DNA of 22,573 bases, taken from the NCBI GenBank assembly GCA_003554375.1, contig PWGF01000376.1, positions 1 through 22,573 of the forward strand, read 5' to 3'. The translations under genes and the position numbers were made by a program. The first letter of the stretch is position 1. The number at the start of each line of letters is the position of its first letter. Positions 7,408 through 13,806 of this stretch are shown piece after piece. Source of the stretch: Spirochaetaceae bacterium (GTDB lineage Bacteria > Spirochaetota > Spirochaetia > DSM-27196 > SKKC01). The notes beneath the pieces are model-generated. The model did no database searches and was not told the origin of the DNA. It was given only the letters and a program-made list of their open reading frames with translations.

Positions 7408-8892
7408 ATGGACAACGCGTTGACAACCGAGCGAATCGCCAAGGCTGCGCGCACTGCCAGACCGCTGACCGTGAAGAGCTACACGCTTCCACGCCAGATA
7501 GAGGCTCAGCTTGCCGAGATCCTCGGCGTTTTTCTCGATGAGATTGGGGAGGACCGCCTCAAGGATTCGCTTGGCTACTGTCTCCGCGAGCTCGCCGTCA
7601 ATGCCAAGAAAGCCAACACCAAGCGGGTGTACTTCCAGGAGAAGGGGCTCGACATCCACGACAGTGACGATTACCGGATCGGGATGCTGACCTTCCGGGA
7701 TGAAACACTCGAGAACATGGACTACTATCTGCAGCAGCAGAAAGAGCAAGGCTACTATGTCAGGGTCGTCTTCCACACCAAGAACCGCGTGCTACAGGTG
7801 GCAGTCTGCAACAACGCGGAAATAACGCGCTACGAGCAGATGAGGATCTTCGACCGTATCGCCAGGAGCCGTGCCTACTCGTCCCTTGAAGATGCAATGG
7901 AGAACATTCTCGACGATACGGAGGGAGCCGGGCTCGGTATCGTTATCATGGTACTCATGCTTCGCCGGCTGGGCTTGGATGAGGACGCGTTTGACGTAGA
8001 TGTCCGCAACGGAGAAACCGTAGCCCAGCTGCGTATTCCCATCAACCAGGTGCACGCCGAGTACTTGGATGCAATTAGCGGCCGGATTGCCCGAGAGGTG
8101 GAAGCGTTGCCTCGCTTCCCGGAGAACATCACTCGCCTGCAGCGGATGATCCATGACCCCGATGTCACCCTCCGCGCAATCGCAGACCAGATCTCGGTCG
8201 ATCCGTCGCTGACCGCAGATCTCCTGAAAGTGGTGAACTCGGCGCAGTTCATGCTACCCAAGCGAGTAGATAACATTACGGAGGCGGTCAAGCTCGTCGG
8301 GCTGCGCGGGCTGAACCATCTCCTCTACTCGTACGGAACACAAAAAATCCTTGGCTACAATACCCAAGAGACGCGCGCGCTCTGGGAACACTCATACCAA
8401 ACCGGCTTCTATGCATACCACATCGCGCGCAACATCGGGCAAAACGGGGACATCTTGGACGATGTCTATGTCGGAGGAATCCTCCACGACATGGGCAAGA
8501 TCATCTTCTCCGCCGGAAACCCGGAGTTCATCAGGCGGATAGAGAAGTTCTGCGACCGGCGCGGAATCCCCACTAAGATCCTCGAGCGTTTGGCCAGTGG
8601 CGCCAATCACGGTCAGATCGGCGGCATGATGGCGGAGAAATGGAACTTCCCCGATGCACTGATCGAGGCAATTCGCTGGCACCATGAGCCCAATCGTTGC
8701 GATCCGGTGTACCGGGAAGTCGTCTACGCGGTCTACCTCGCTAATGCCCTGTGTGATCTTCACAGCGACTCAATAAGTATCGACGAAATCGAGCCGGCAG
8801 TGCGAGAGCGCTACGGCTTGAATAACCAGGAGCAGCTGGACGCTCTCAAGAAGCGCCTACGGAACGAGTTCCGACGCCGGCAGGTGGCGTGA
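7408..8892 (+). CDS. GHKL-ATPase-like domain fused to an HDOD signalling domain
   Basis: This 494-residue soluble protein has two recognisable parts. Residues about 20-215 resemble a GHKL (histidine-kinase/anti-sigma-type) ATP-binding fold, with an N-box-like CLRELAVNAKKAN (E61, N65) and a G-box-like EGAGLG (172-177); there is no phospho-acceptor histidine domain. Residues about 225-430 form an HDOD domain, in which a true HD pair survives (LHDMGK, H360-D361), followed by NHGQIGG and WHHEP. HDOD proteins often serve in bacterial signalling without hydrolase activity, but here the HD and later histidines are kept, so activity is not excluded. The start is well set by GGGGAGGAAG directly before the ATG. 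It follows the Lon-like gene by 112 bp. Role and partners are unknown; signal transduction is inferred. Confidence 0.85.
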   Translation: MDNALTTERIAKAARTARPLTVKSYTLPRQIEAQLAEILGVFLDEIGEDRLKDSLGYCLRELAVNAKKANTKRVYFQEKGLDIHDSDDYRIGMLTFRDETLENMDYYLQQQKEQGYYVRVVFHTKNRVLQVAVCNNAEITRYEQMRIFDRIARSRAYSSLEDAMENILDDTEGAGLGIVIMVLMLRRLGLDEDAFDVDVRNGETVAQLRIPINQVHAEYLDAISGRIAREVEALPRFPENITRLQRMIHDPDVTLRAIADQISVDPSLTADLLKVVNSAQFMLPKRVDNITEAVKLVGLRGLNHLLYSYGTQKILGYNTQETRALWEHSYQTGFYAYHIARNIGQNGDILDDVYVGGILHDMGKIIFSAGNPEFIRRIEKFCDRRGIPTKILERLASGANHGQIGGMMAEKWNFPDALIEAIRWHHEPNRCDPVYREVVYAVYLANALCDLHSDSISIDEIEPAVRERYGLNNQEQLDALKKRLRNEFRRRQVA

Positions 8893-8915
8893 CGGATTCC
8901 TCGACCGTTCGGAAC

Positions 8916-8947
8916 TGCGCCGGCCGGGGCAGCCCGCAACCGGCGCA
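8916..8947 (+). repeat. Inverted repeat after the GHKL-HDOD gene
   Basis: TGCGCCGG (8916-8923) and CCGGCGCA (8940-8947) are perfect 8-bp arms around a 16-base loop that itself contains GGGCAGCCC. It begins 24 bases after the stop codon. There is no T run, so it is at best a non-canonical terminator or an mRNA 3'-end stabiliser. Confidence 0.45.
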
Positions 8948-8991
8948 CCCCTCACTGCCGCGGAGACGGGCTCCGTTGCCTCATGTGCGAC

Positions 8992-9020
8992 TTGACCAAC
9001 GCTTGTGTTCATCTTAATAT
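8992..9020 (+). promoter_or_regulatory. Sigma-70-type promoter for the glutaredoxin gene
   Basis: TTGACC (8992-8997) is followed after 17 bases by TAATAT (9015-9020), in a conspicuously AT-rich patch with ATATAT repeated on both sides of TCCTAGCA (9017-9037). The expected transcript start leaves a leader of about 70 bases before the ATG at 9100. Confidence 0.65.
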
Positions 9021-9099
9021 ATTCCTAGCAATATATAGCTACTTCGTGTAGCCTACTACTACGCTGCCCTACATGCAACACACGGGAGGTGAGAAACCG

Positions 9100-9330
9100 A
9101 TGTCGGTCAAGCTCTACACAACGCCAAGCTGCGGATACTGCAAGCAGGTGAAAGAGTACTTGCGCCAGCGGAAAGTTCCGTTTACCGAGTACAACGTGGC
9201 ATCAGACACTCGGAAAGCCGATGAGATGATGCGCAAGAGCGGCCAGATGGGAGTGCCCGTGCTCGACGTCAACGGAAAGGTCATTGTTGGGTTTCGCGAG
9301 TCCGAGATAGAGCGCGCGCTCAAGCGATAA
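9100..9330 (+). CDS. Small glutaredoxin-like thiol-disulfide oxidoreductase
   Basis: The product is a 76-residue glutaredoxin-fold protein with the redox motif CGYC after YTTPS, the cis-proline motif GVPVLDV and a C-terminal GFRESEIERAL helix. This pattern fits the YruB/NrdH-like glutaredoxins that reduce small disulfides in the cytoplasm, often working with thioredoxin reductase rather than glutathione. The ATG at 9100 is preferred over an in-frame ATG at 9073 because GGGAGGTGAGAAACCG lies just before it and the protein then starts at the usual MSVKLYT. It has its own promoter and appears monocistronic. The physiological partner is not visible in the window. Confidence 0.92.
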   Translation: MSVKLYTTPSCGYCKQVKEYLRQRKVPFTEYNVASDTRKADEMMRKSGQMGVPVLDVNGKVIVGFRESEIERALKR

Positions 9331-9420
9331 GCCGATACCTGGCGTGCATGCGGGAACCTCCCCCGCCGGAGCACCAACCGCGCGCTCCGTGTGATGCGCG
9401 TCCGGTCGCCAAGCATCAGA

Positions 9421-10353
9421 TTATGTGGAAACCAGCTGACGGCTCCAGGCGAAGAGCACGATCCCGCATGCTACTCCCACATTGAGCGAGCCTTTGGCGC
9501 CAGGCAAGGGAACCGTCACCCGGCCTCCACTCCGATCCGCTGCCTCCAGCGCCTCGGGACTCAGACCCAGCTCCTCAGAGCCGAGAAGCGCGAGCCCCCC
9601 TTGTTGCGGGAACGTGTACTCGCCGACGGAAATTCCCCCGCCTTCCACAGCGAAAACCGTCTTCCCCTGCGCCGCGTCAGCTAGATCCGCGACCTGCCAT
9701 GTGACGCTCTCCGCCGCTCCCATTGCAGAACGTGCCGCCCGGCGGTGGTCCGGGCGCGCACACCGCGGGCTGACAAACACTGAGCTTACTCCCAGCGCTT
9801 CGGCAGTCCTGAGAATTGAGCCGACATTGAACGGAGAACGCAGATCTTCCAGGAACAGATGCATTGGGAGTGTTCGCCGCTCGTCGCTCCGCAACGTTCC
9901 GTCCGGAGCGCGGAGATCCCAATCCGCCGGAGTCTCACCGGCGCTCCCGGCAGCGAGGAAGCGCAGGTTGCTGATGGCTCGCACCAGCGGATCTCCCCCA
10001 CGGTTCCGGGCTACTGCCGGCGGCCTTGTGGGTACTTCGCCTTCCGAAGGGCCCGTGGGGCATGGGCGCGCGGTCGACGAGTGCGGCCAGGCCACGAGCG
10101 GCTCTCGGCTTGTTGGGCTTTGCTCAGGAGTCACGAGCCGCGCCGACTCCAACATCGCAAGCAGCTGCTCCGCTTCATGTGTCGCCTGCTGATCCAATCG
10201 CCCGGTATCCTGTAGCACCCTGATGACGCCAACCAAGTACCGCCGATCGATCTCTCCTGCGTGCGCACTCTGCTCCAATTCGACCAATACCCGAAGGCAT
10301 TTGCGGAATCGAACGTCGGTTGGAAGCCGTCTGAGCTTGCGCAAGCCAATCAC
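9421..10353 (-). CDS. SpoU/TrmH-family RNA 2'-O-methyltransferase
   Basis: This protein transfers methyl from S-adenosylmethionine to a ribose 2'-OH in tRNA or rRNA using a knotted SPOUT fold. The C-terminal domain, from about residue 163, has the three SpoU motifs: RSPFNVGSILRTAEALG, LLGSEELGL, and VPLPGAKGSLNVGVACGI. The N-terminal 160 residues are longer than in minimal family members: a helical part (1-70), then a Pro/Ser/Arg-rich linker (about 75-120) and a further segment, perhaps an RNA-binding extension. The start is a GTG at 10353, supported by AGGGAGG five bases upstream. It is the downstream neighbour of the Fe-ADH-like gene. The methylated nucleotide cannot be told from the sequence. 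Confidence 0.9.
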   Translation of the reverse strand: MIGLRKLRRLPTDVRFRKCLRVLVELEQSAHAGEIDRRYLVGVIRVLQDTGRLDQQATHEAEQLLAMLESARLVTPEQSPTSREPLVAWPHSSTARPCPTGPSEGEVPTRPPAVARNRGGDPLVRAISNLRFLAAGSAGETPADWDLRAPDGTLRSDERRTLPMHLFLEDLRSPFNVGSILRTAEALGVSSVFVSPRCARPDHRRAARSAMGAAESVTWQVADLADAAQGKTVFAVEGGGISVGEYTFPQQGGLALLGSEELGLSPEALEAADRSGGRVTVPLPGAKGSLNVGVACGIVLFAWSRQLVST

Positions 10354-10409
10354 GGAAGCCTCCCTGCCCCGGATCTTGCTCCGGGCATAAGCCCCTCCCC
10401 GCGACAGGA

Positions 10410-10428
10410 GGGCGTCTCCGAAACGCCC
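10410..10428 (-). repeat. Short hairpin between Fe-ADH-like gene and methyltransferase gene
   Basis: GGGCGT (10410-10415) and ACGCCC (10423-10428) form a 6-bp stem with a 7-base loop, just after the stop codon of the upstream minus-strand gene. No T tract follows in either direction, so a terminator role is uncertain. Confidence 0.35.
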
Positions 10429-10430
10429 CT

Positions 10431-11576
10431 CTAGAACGCCTGTCGAAGAAGGTCGTAGAGTTCCTGTGAGCTCACGGGCGCGGGTACATGGCCAATCAGA
10501 TCGAACTCCGAGGCCGCGTCGGCAACGACCATAAGATCATCGAGCTTGAGGTCGAGGTCTCGAAGCCGTGCAGGCAACCCTGTCTTGCCCAGAATCCTTC
10601 GCGCGGCATCACCGGCCAGATAGCTCGTACTCCCTTGGTCGATGTCCTCGAGGCGGGCTCCCAGCGCACGCGCCAACTCCGTAATCTTGGTCGGACGCGC
10701 GGTTTCGAAATAGTCGAGCACATACGGGAGAAGAACGACCGCAACCCAGGCTTTCGGGACGTCGAAGCGCGCATTTATGGCGTACGCGACCGCGCCCGCA
10801 ATTCCCTGGCTGGAGGTCGAAAGACCCAACGCCGTCATGAATGATGCTTCGCATGCGCGAACCTGCGCACGTGGATCGTCAGGATGGGATAGCAGATGCT
10901 CAACTGCCTCCCGGCACACCCCGACAGCGCGGAGGAACAACGTGTCCGAAAGCACATTCGAACGGGCGGAAAGATATCCTTCGACCCCTGCAAGCATCGT
11001 GTCCAGCACTACTGCCAGCGTCAGCCGATGCGAGAGAGTACTCAGAAGGCGGGAGTCGATAATCGCGTGCCTCAGGAGCCCTGGTTGGGTGGCGATGATC
11101 CGCGGTAGCTTCTTGCCGCCTTCCGATACCACGCAGAAGTCCCTGAGCATTCCGTGATGTCGTCCTGAGGTCGCCACTTCAAGGTAGCTCAGGGGCCGCT
11201 CGACAAGCTTACCTGAGAGCGCCTCGACGAACTCGTCGCCCGCCGGCGCGTACGCGGCTACGCACCGCGCCACCGTCAGGACTCGGGGTCCCCCGATTCC
11301 GATGACGAGCTGCACATGCCCTGCTCGCGCCATTGAAACGGCCCGCCCAATTGTCTGAGTGTCGGGCGCCGAGGCGATTTCATCGTAGACTATAACACCG
11401 ATACTTGCTCGCTCGAGCAAGCTCCGAGCCCGCTCTACGATCCCCGCGTCCTCGACGGCAGTTTCGGTTACTATGAGCGCACGTTCTCCGTAGTCCGCGG
11501 CCAAGACGCCGAGTTGGCTAATCGTGTCGGTCCCTATATGTATGCGGGCAGGAACGTGGAAGACGAACTCCTGCAT
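10431..11576 (-). CDS. Iron-alcohol-dehydrogenase-like protein with lost metal and NAD motifs (probable pseudoenzyme)
   Basis: The 381-residue product has the length and layout of iron-containing alcohol dehydrogenases: a start of the type FVFHVPARIHIG, a Rossmann-like half and a helical half. The key residues are altered. The NAD loop normally reading GGGSxxDxxK is GGPRVLTVAR (95-104). Of the four usual metal ligands only D192 remains; the three histidine positions align with A196, Y265 and K275, and the usual PHG is PKA. Redox catalysis by the usual mechanism is therefore unlikely. The frame is open and codon use looks normal, so this is not a simple decaying pseudogene. The ATG at 11576 is chosen because GGAGG lies four bases upstream. 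A role as a binding or regulatory protein is a guess; the family placement by motif layout is fairly firm. Confidence 0.8.
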   Translation of the reverse strand: MQEFVFHVPARIHIGTDTISQLGVLAADYGERALIVTETAVEDAGIVERARSLLERASIGVIVYDEIASAPDTQTIGRAVSMARAGHVQLVIGIGGPRVLTVARCVAAYAPAGDEFVEALSGKLVERPLSYLEVATSGRHHGMLRDFCVVSEGGKKLPRIIATQPGLLRHAIIDSRLLSTLSHRLTLAVVLDTMLAGVEGYLSARSNVLSDTLFLRAVGVCREAVEHLLSHPDDPRAQVRACEASFMTALGLSTSSQGIAGAVAYAINARFDVPKAWVAVVLLPYVLDYFETARPTKITELARALGARLEDIDQGSTSYLAGDAARRILGKTGLPARLRDLDLKLDDLMVVADAASEFDLIGHVPAPVSSQELYDLLRQAF

Positions 11577-11806
11577 GGAACCTCCGAAACAGGGCAACCG
11601 CCTCGATGAGAGCGAACTCTGCAAGAGCGAGTCGACCGGACCCAGCGAAATGCGGTGGAATCTATCCGCCTCCCTTTCGGACGCGGAGAATGCAGGGTGT
11701 CAGGTTGGAACGACTTCCGGATCTTGTCAATCGCCGATGAGGCAACCGGAAATATGGAGCAAGCTCATGCTGTGTACTGATACCCGAGAAACCGAGCACT
11801 GGTACA

Positions 11807-12091
11807 CTAGATGTCGAACAGGTCCATGAGGCGGTCGGCTACCGAATTCAGCACAGTGTTGTCGATGTAGGAAGGGTCCTGCAGCTTCTGACGGACTTCT
11901 TCGATCCGGTCCCAGCGGACGTCCTCAGCCTGGCGAACGTCCTCCGTGGCCCGCAAAAGGTCCGCTCTGATCCGCGCCTCCTCGGAAAAGTCTACCGAAT
12001 CACCCTCAGCTCTACGCGGAGCCTGCTGGGCACCACTCTTCTGGTTCACATTCGGCGTCGGTTGAATTGGGCCAAGTCCTTCAATCGTCAT
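11807..12091 (-). CDS. flgM: FlgM-like anti-sigma-28 factor
   Basis: FlgM holds the flagellar sigma factor FliA inactive until the hook-basal body is complete, then leaves the cell through the export channel. The 94-residue product has the typical unstructured polar N-terminus, SVDFSEEARIRADLLRA in the middle and a helical C-terminus ending VLNSVADRLMDLFDI, which matches the sigma-binding part. The MTIEGLGPIQP start resembles spirochaetal FlgM proteins and is one reason to place the window in that phylum. AAGGAATG precedes the ATG. The gene is downstream of rsmI on the same strand and has its own sigma-28-type promoter. After its stop, GTGTAC and GTACAC form a 6-bp inverted repeat around a 24-base loop (11774-11809 region), a weak terminator candidate. 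Confidence 0.85.
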   Translation of the reverse strand: MTIEGLGPIQPTPNVNQKSGAQQAPRRAEGDSVDFSEEARIRADLLRATEDVRQAEDVRWDRIEEVRQKLQDPSYIDNTVLNSVADRLMDLFDI

Positions 12092-12115
12092 AGGACTACA
12101 TTCCTTCCAGTTATT

Positions 12116-12142
12116 TTATCGACACTCCTGCCAGATATATTA
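12116..12142 (-). promoter_or_regulatory. Sigma-28 (FliA) type promoter upstream of flgM
   Basis: Read on the minus strand, TAATATAT (12142-12135), 11 bases, then GTCGATAA (12123-12116). The enteric FliA consensus is TAAAGTTT, 11 bases, GCCGATAA, so the spacing is exact and seven of eight -10 bases match. The flgM ATG lies 25 bases further on, with a ribosome site between. The -35 element overlaps the rsmI stop codon. Confidence 0.7.
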
Positions 12143-12820
12143 ACGGTTTTTCCGCCTGCTTACAAGGATGGTGAACTCACCCTTTGGAGAACCCCGCTGC
12201 AGCAGTATCGTCCGAATCTCACCCGGCGTGCCTTCCATGTATTCCTCGTGCGCCTTCGTCATCTCACGCCCTACCACGATGCGCCGCTCGCCACATTGAT
12301 CGGCGAGATCATCCAGAACCTTGAGAATCCGGTGCGGACCTTCGTACAAAACGAACGCCTCCTCCCGAGCCGCGAGCTCTTCGAGACGCCGCCTCCGTCT
12401 TCCCGCCTTCGGAGAGAGAAAGCCCTCGAACAGAAGCGAACTCCCCTCATACCCGGCGGCGCTCACTAGGCAGGCAAAGGCCGACACCCCGGGAATCGGA
12501 ATCACCCGAAACCCGGCGGAGCGACACGCCCGCACCGCGCGCGCCCCGGGGTCGCTCACCCCCGGCGTACCGGCATCACTTACCAACGCGCAGTTATGTC
12601 CAGCTTCCACCCGAGCGACCACCAGTGACGCTCGCTGCTCTTCGTTGTGACCGTGGAGGCTAACGACGGGACAGGAGATTTCGAAATGGCTCAGGAGCTT
12701 GCGTGTCCGCCGGGTGTCCTCACAAAACAGTGCGTCGCAGGTCCTGAGTATCTCGAGCGCGCGAAGCGTGATATCACCAAGGTTGCCGATAGGCGTTGCC
12801 ACCACATACAGAGCTCCCAT
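12140..12820 (-). CDS. rsmI: 16S rRNA (cytidine-1402-2'-O)-methyltransferase RsmI
   Basis: RsmI methylates the ribose of C1402 in the decoding centre of 16S rRNA, using S-adenosylmethionine. It belongs to the tetrapyrrole-methylase superfamily. Family motifs are clear: LYVVATPIGNLGDIT at the N-terminus, CEDTRRTRKLL, HGHNEEQ, ALVSDAGTPGVSDPG, IPGVSAF and a late REMTKAHEE. From the ATG at 12820 the protein is 226 residues, somewhat shorter at the C-terminus than E. coli RsmI. A TTG at 12856 in the same frame has GGAGG directly abutting it, too close for a normal site, while the ATG at 12820 has no clear site; ATG is preferred because the conserved region begins three residues later. The 3' end overlaps the flgM promoter. 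Confidence 0.93.
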   Translation of the reverse strand: MGALYVVATPIGNLGDITLRALEILRTCDALFCEDTRRTRKLLSHFEISCPVVSLHGHNEEQRASLVVARVEAGHNCALVSDAGTPGVSDPGARAVRACRSAGFRVIPIPGVSAFACLVSAAGYEGSSLLFEGFLSPKAGRRRRRLEELAAREEAFVLYEGPHRILKVLDDLADQCGERRIVVGREMTKAHEEYMEGTPGEIRTILLQRGSPKGEFTILVSRRKNR

Positions 12821-12869
12821 GGGCGAACTGTAGCCGCCCCGGACGCTCGAGAGCAACCTCCGACAACCG

Positions 12870-12923
12870 AAAGCACCTCCAACTCAAACCACGGTTCGAC
12901 ACTCAAAGCACCATTCGACACTC
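12870..12923. repeat. Phased 19-bp direct repeats in the rsmI/zinc-ribbon divergent region
   Basis: Two full units, AAACCACGGTTCGACACTC (12886-12904) and AAAGCACCATTCGACACTC (12905-12923), follow a partial unit (12870-12885, AAAGCACCTCCAACTC). The first two share 15 of 19 bases. The shared core TTCGACACTC recurs at 19-bp spacing. The right unit contains the -35 element of the zinc-ribbon promoter. This looks like a regulatory site array rather than coding sequence. Confidence 0.55.
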
Positions 12924-12943
12924 CGGGGCCGGCGCGATATAGT
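12915..12943 (+). promoter_or_regulatory. Promoter for the zinc-ribbon membrane protein
   Basis: TCGACA (12915-12920), five of six -35 bases, lies 17 bases before TATAGT (12938-12943), five of six -10 bases. It lies inside the last 19-bp repeat and leaves a leader of roughly 40 bases before the ATG at 12992, which has GGAGG 11 bases upstream. Confidence 0.6.
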
Positions 12944-12991
12944 TCGGAAGAGCTGCGGCAGGACACCCTCCCAACGGAGGCAACTGAATAC

Positions 12992-13570
12992 ATGGGAACC
13001 GTGCTGCTCTTGGCTGTCGGAGGCATTTGTTTCGCCATACTCCTGAGTACGCTGGCACGTCGCGGGTCCCCGCCGGCCCGCTCGCCTCGCGCTCGCCACT
13101 CCCGCCGCTGCAAATCGCCACTCTCACCCGCTTCCGGCTCGGACGAGATCATCGGCGTTTCCGACGCCACCGATTCCTGCTCTCCTCCTTCACGCAAGAG
13201 AGCACATCGGCGCCGCACACACGCCGGGGAGGACGGTGGCGTGGCCTCGGAGTCTCGGACTTTGCGCCGCTGCCCCCTGTGTGACGCGGTCCTTTCGCCC
13301 GGAGAGCGCATCAAGTCCGTGGTCTATTCGGCCGGCAAAGACGGAAAATCCGCGGTATACCAGACCGGCTCCGGAGGTCATATGACCGAAGCAATGACAC
13401 ACATCTTCGGTTGCCCGCACTGCTATCCTTCGGGACGGGCCCGGCGCTGTCCGGTGTGCACCGCCGAGCTTCCTCGTGACGGTCACCTCGTAGCAAGAAT
13501 GTTCAGCCGGGCCAGAAAACGGAAGCATGTCCACGTGTTGGGGTGCACGGGCTGCCGTCGAACGCGGTAG
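12992..13570 (+). CDS. Membrane-anchored double zinc-ribbon protein, unknown function
   Basis: The 192-residue product begins with a single hydrophobic segment (MGTVLLLAVGGICFAILLS, residues 1-19) followed by arginines, so the rest should face the cytoplasm. Residues 24-85 are Ser/Arg/Pro-rich and look disordered. The C-terminal half holds four CxxC knuckles in order, CPLC, CPHC, CPVC and CTGC, which would form two rubredoxin-like zinc sites. The intervening segments are SPGERIKSVVYS and LPRDGHLVARMFSRARKRKHVH, both basic, which could suit nucleic-acid or protein contact. The start at 12992 is chosen by the hydrophobic anchor and the promoter; the frame is open further upstream, but that part overlaps rsmI and the repeat array. 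I do not recognise a named family. Confidence 0.75.
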   Translation: MGTVLLLAVGGICFAILLSTLARRGSPPARSPRARHSRRCKSPLSPASGSDEIIGVSDATDSCSPPSRKRAHRRRTHAGEDGGVASESRTLRRCPLCDAVLSPGERIKSVVYSAGKDGKSAVYQTGSGGHMTEAMTHIFGCPHCYPSGRARRCPVCTAELPRDGHLVARMFSRARKRKHVHVLGCTGCRRTR

Positions 13571-13643
13571 CCGACCGCCCGCGGTGCGGCAATAACGCCC
13601 TCGGGAACGGTAACTCGGTTGGACGCGGTAACGCAGGGCACAT

Positions 13644-13672
13644 TTGTGCTCAGCGTCCTGCTAAGGTAGAAT
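13644..13672 (+). promoter_or_regulatory. Possible promoter of the GPH symporter operon
   Basis: TTGTGC (13644-13649), 17 bases, TAGAAT (13667-13672). The -10 is good and the -35 partial. The predicted transcript start at about 13680 coincides with the left end of the 17-bp tandem repeats, as expected for a repressor-controlled promoter. Confidence 0.4.
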
Positions 13673-13680
13673 AGCCGGGC

Positions 13681-13714
13681 TTCTCGCCGGCATGGTATTC
13701 TCGCCGGCGTGGTA
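13681..13714 (+). repeat. Tandem 17-bp direct repeat, candidate operator
   Basis: TTCTCGCCGGCATGGTA (13681-13697) is followed immediately by TTCTCGCCGGCGTGGTA (13698-13714), one mismatch in 17. The pair lies just downstream of a -10-like TAGAAT and 93 bp before the symporter start. The position suits an operator pair, though no regulator is encoded beside it. Confidence 0.65.
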
Positions 13715-13742
13715 TCGGAAGCAGTCGAGTCCGGCGAAGCAA

Positions 13743-13764
13743 CCGGCCGGCAAGAGCCGGCCGG
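13743..13764 (+). repeat. Perfect GC hairpin in the symporter leader
   Basis: CCGGCCGGC (13743-13751), AAGA loop, GCCGGCCGG (13756-13764): nine G-C pairs with a tetraloop. There is no T tract after it. If transcribed in the leader it would be a very stable RNA structure. It could also end transcripts from the zinc-ribbon gene with help from Rho. Confidence 0.6.
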
Positions 13765-13766
13765 CC

Positions 13767-13795
13767 GCGCACACACTATGGTGCGCACACACTAT
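13767..13795 (+). repeat. 13-bp direct repeat just before the symporter start
   Basis: GCGCACACACTAT occurs at 13767-13779 and again at 13783-13795, a 16-base period. The second copy runs into TATATAAC eight bases before the ATG. The centre contains the palindrome GTGCGCAC (13781-13788). Confidence 0.55.
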
Positions 13796-13806
13796 ATAAC
13801 GAGGGT

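Noticed and set aside
12647..12991. N-terminal extension of the zinc-ribbon protein
   Set aside because: It would overlap rsmI antisense and read through the 19-bp repeats and the promoter, and it places the membrane anchor internally without reason.
13681..13795. CRISPR-like array before the symporter
   Set aside because: Only two abutting 17-bp copies and two 13-bp copies exist, with no spacers and no cas genes.
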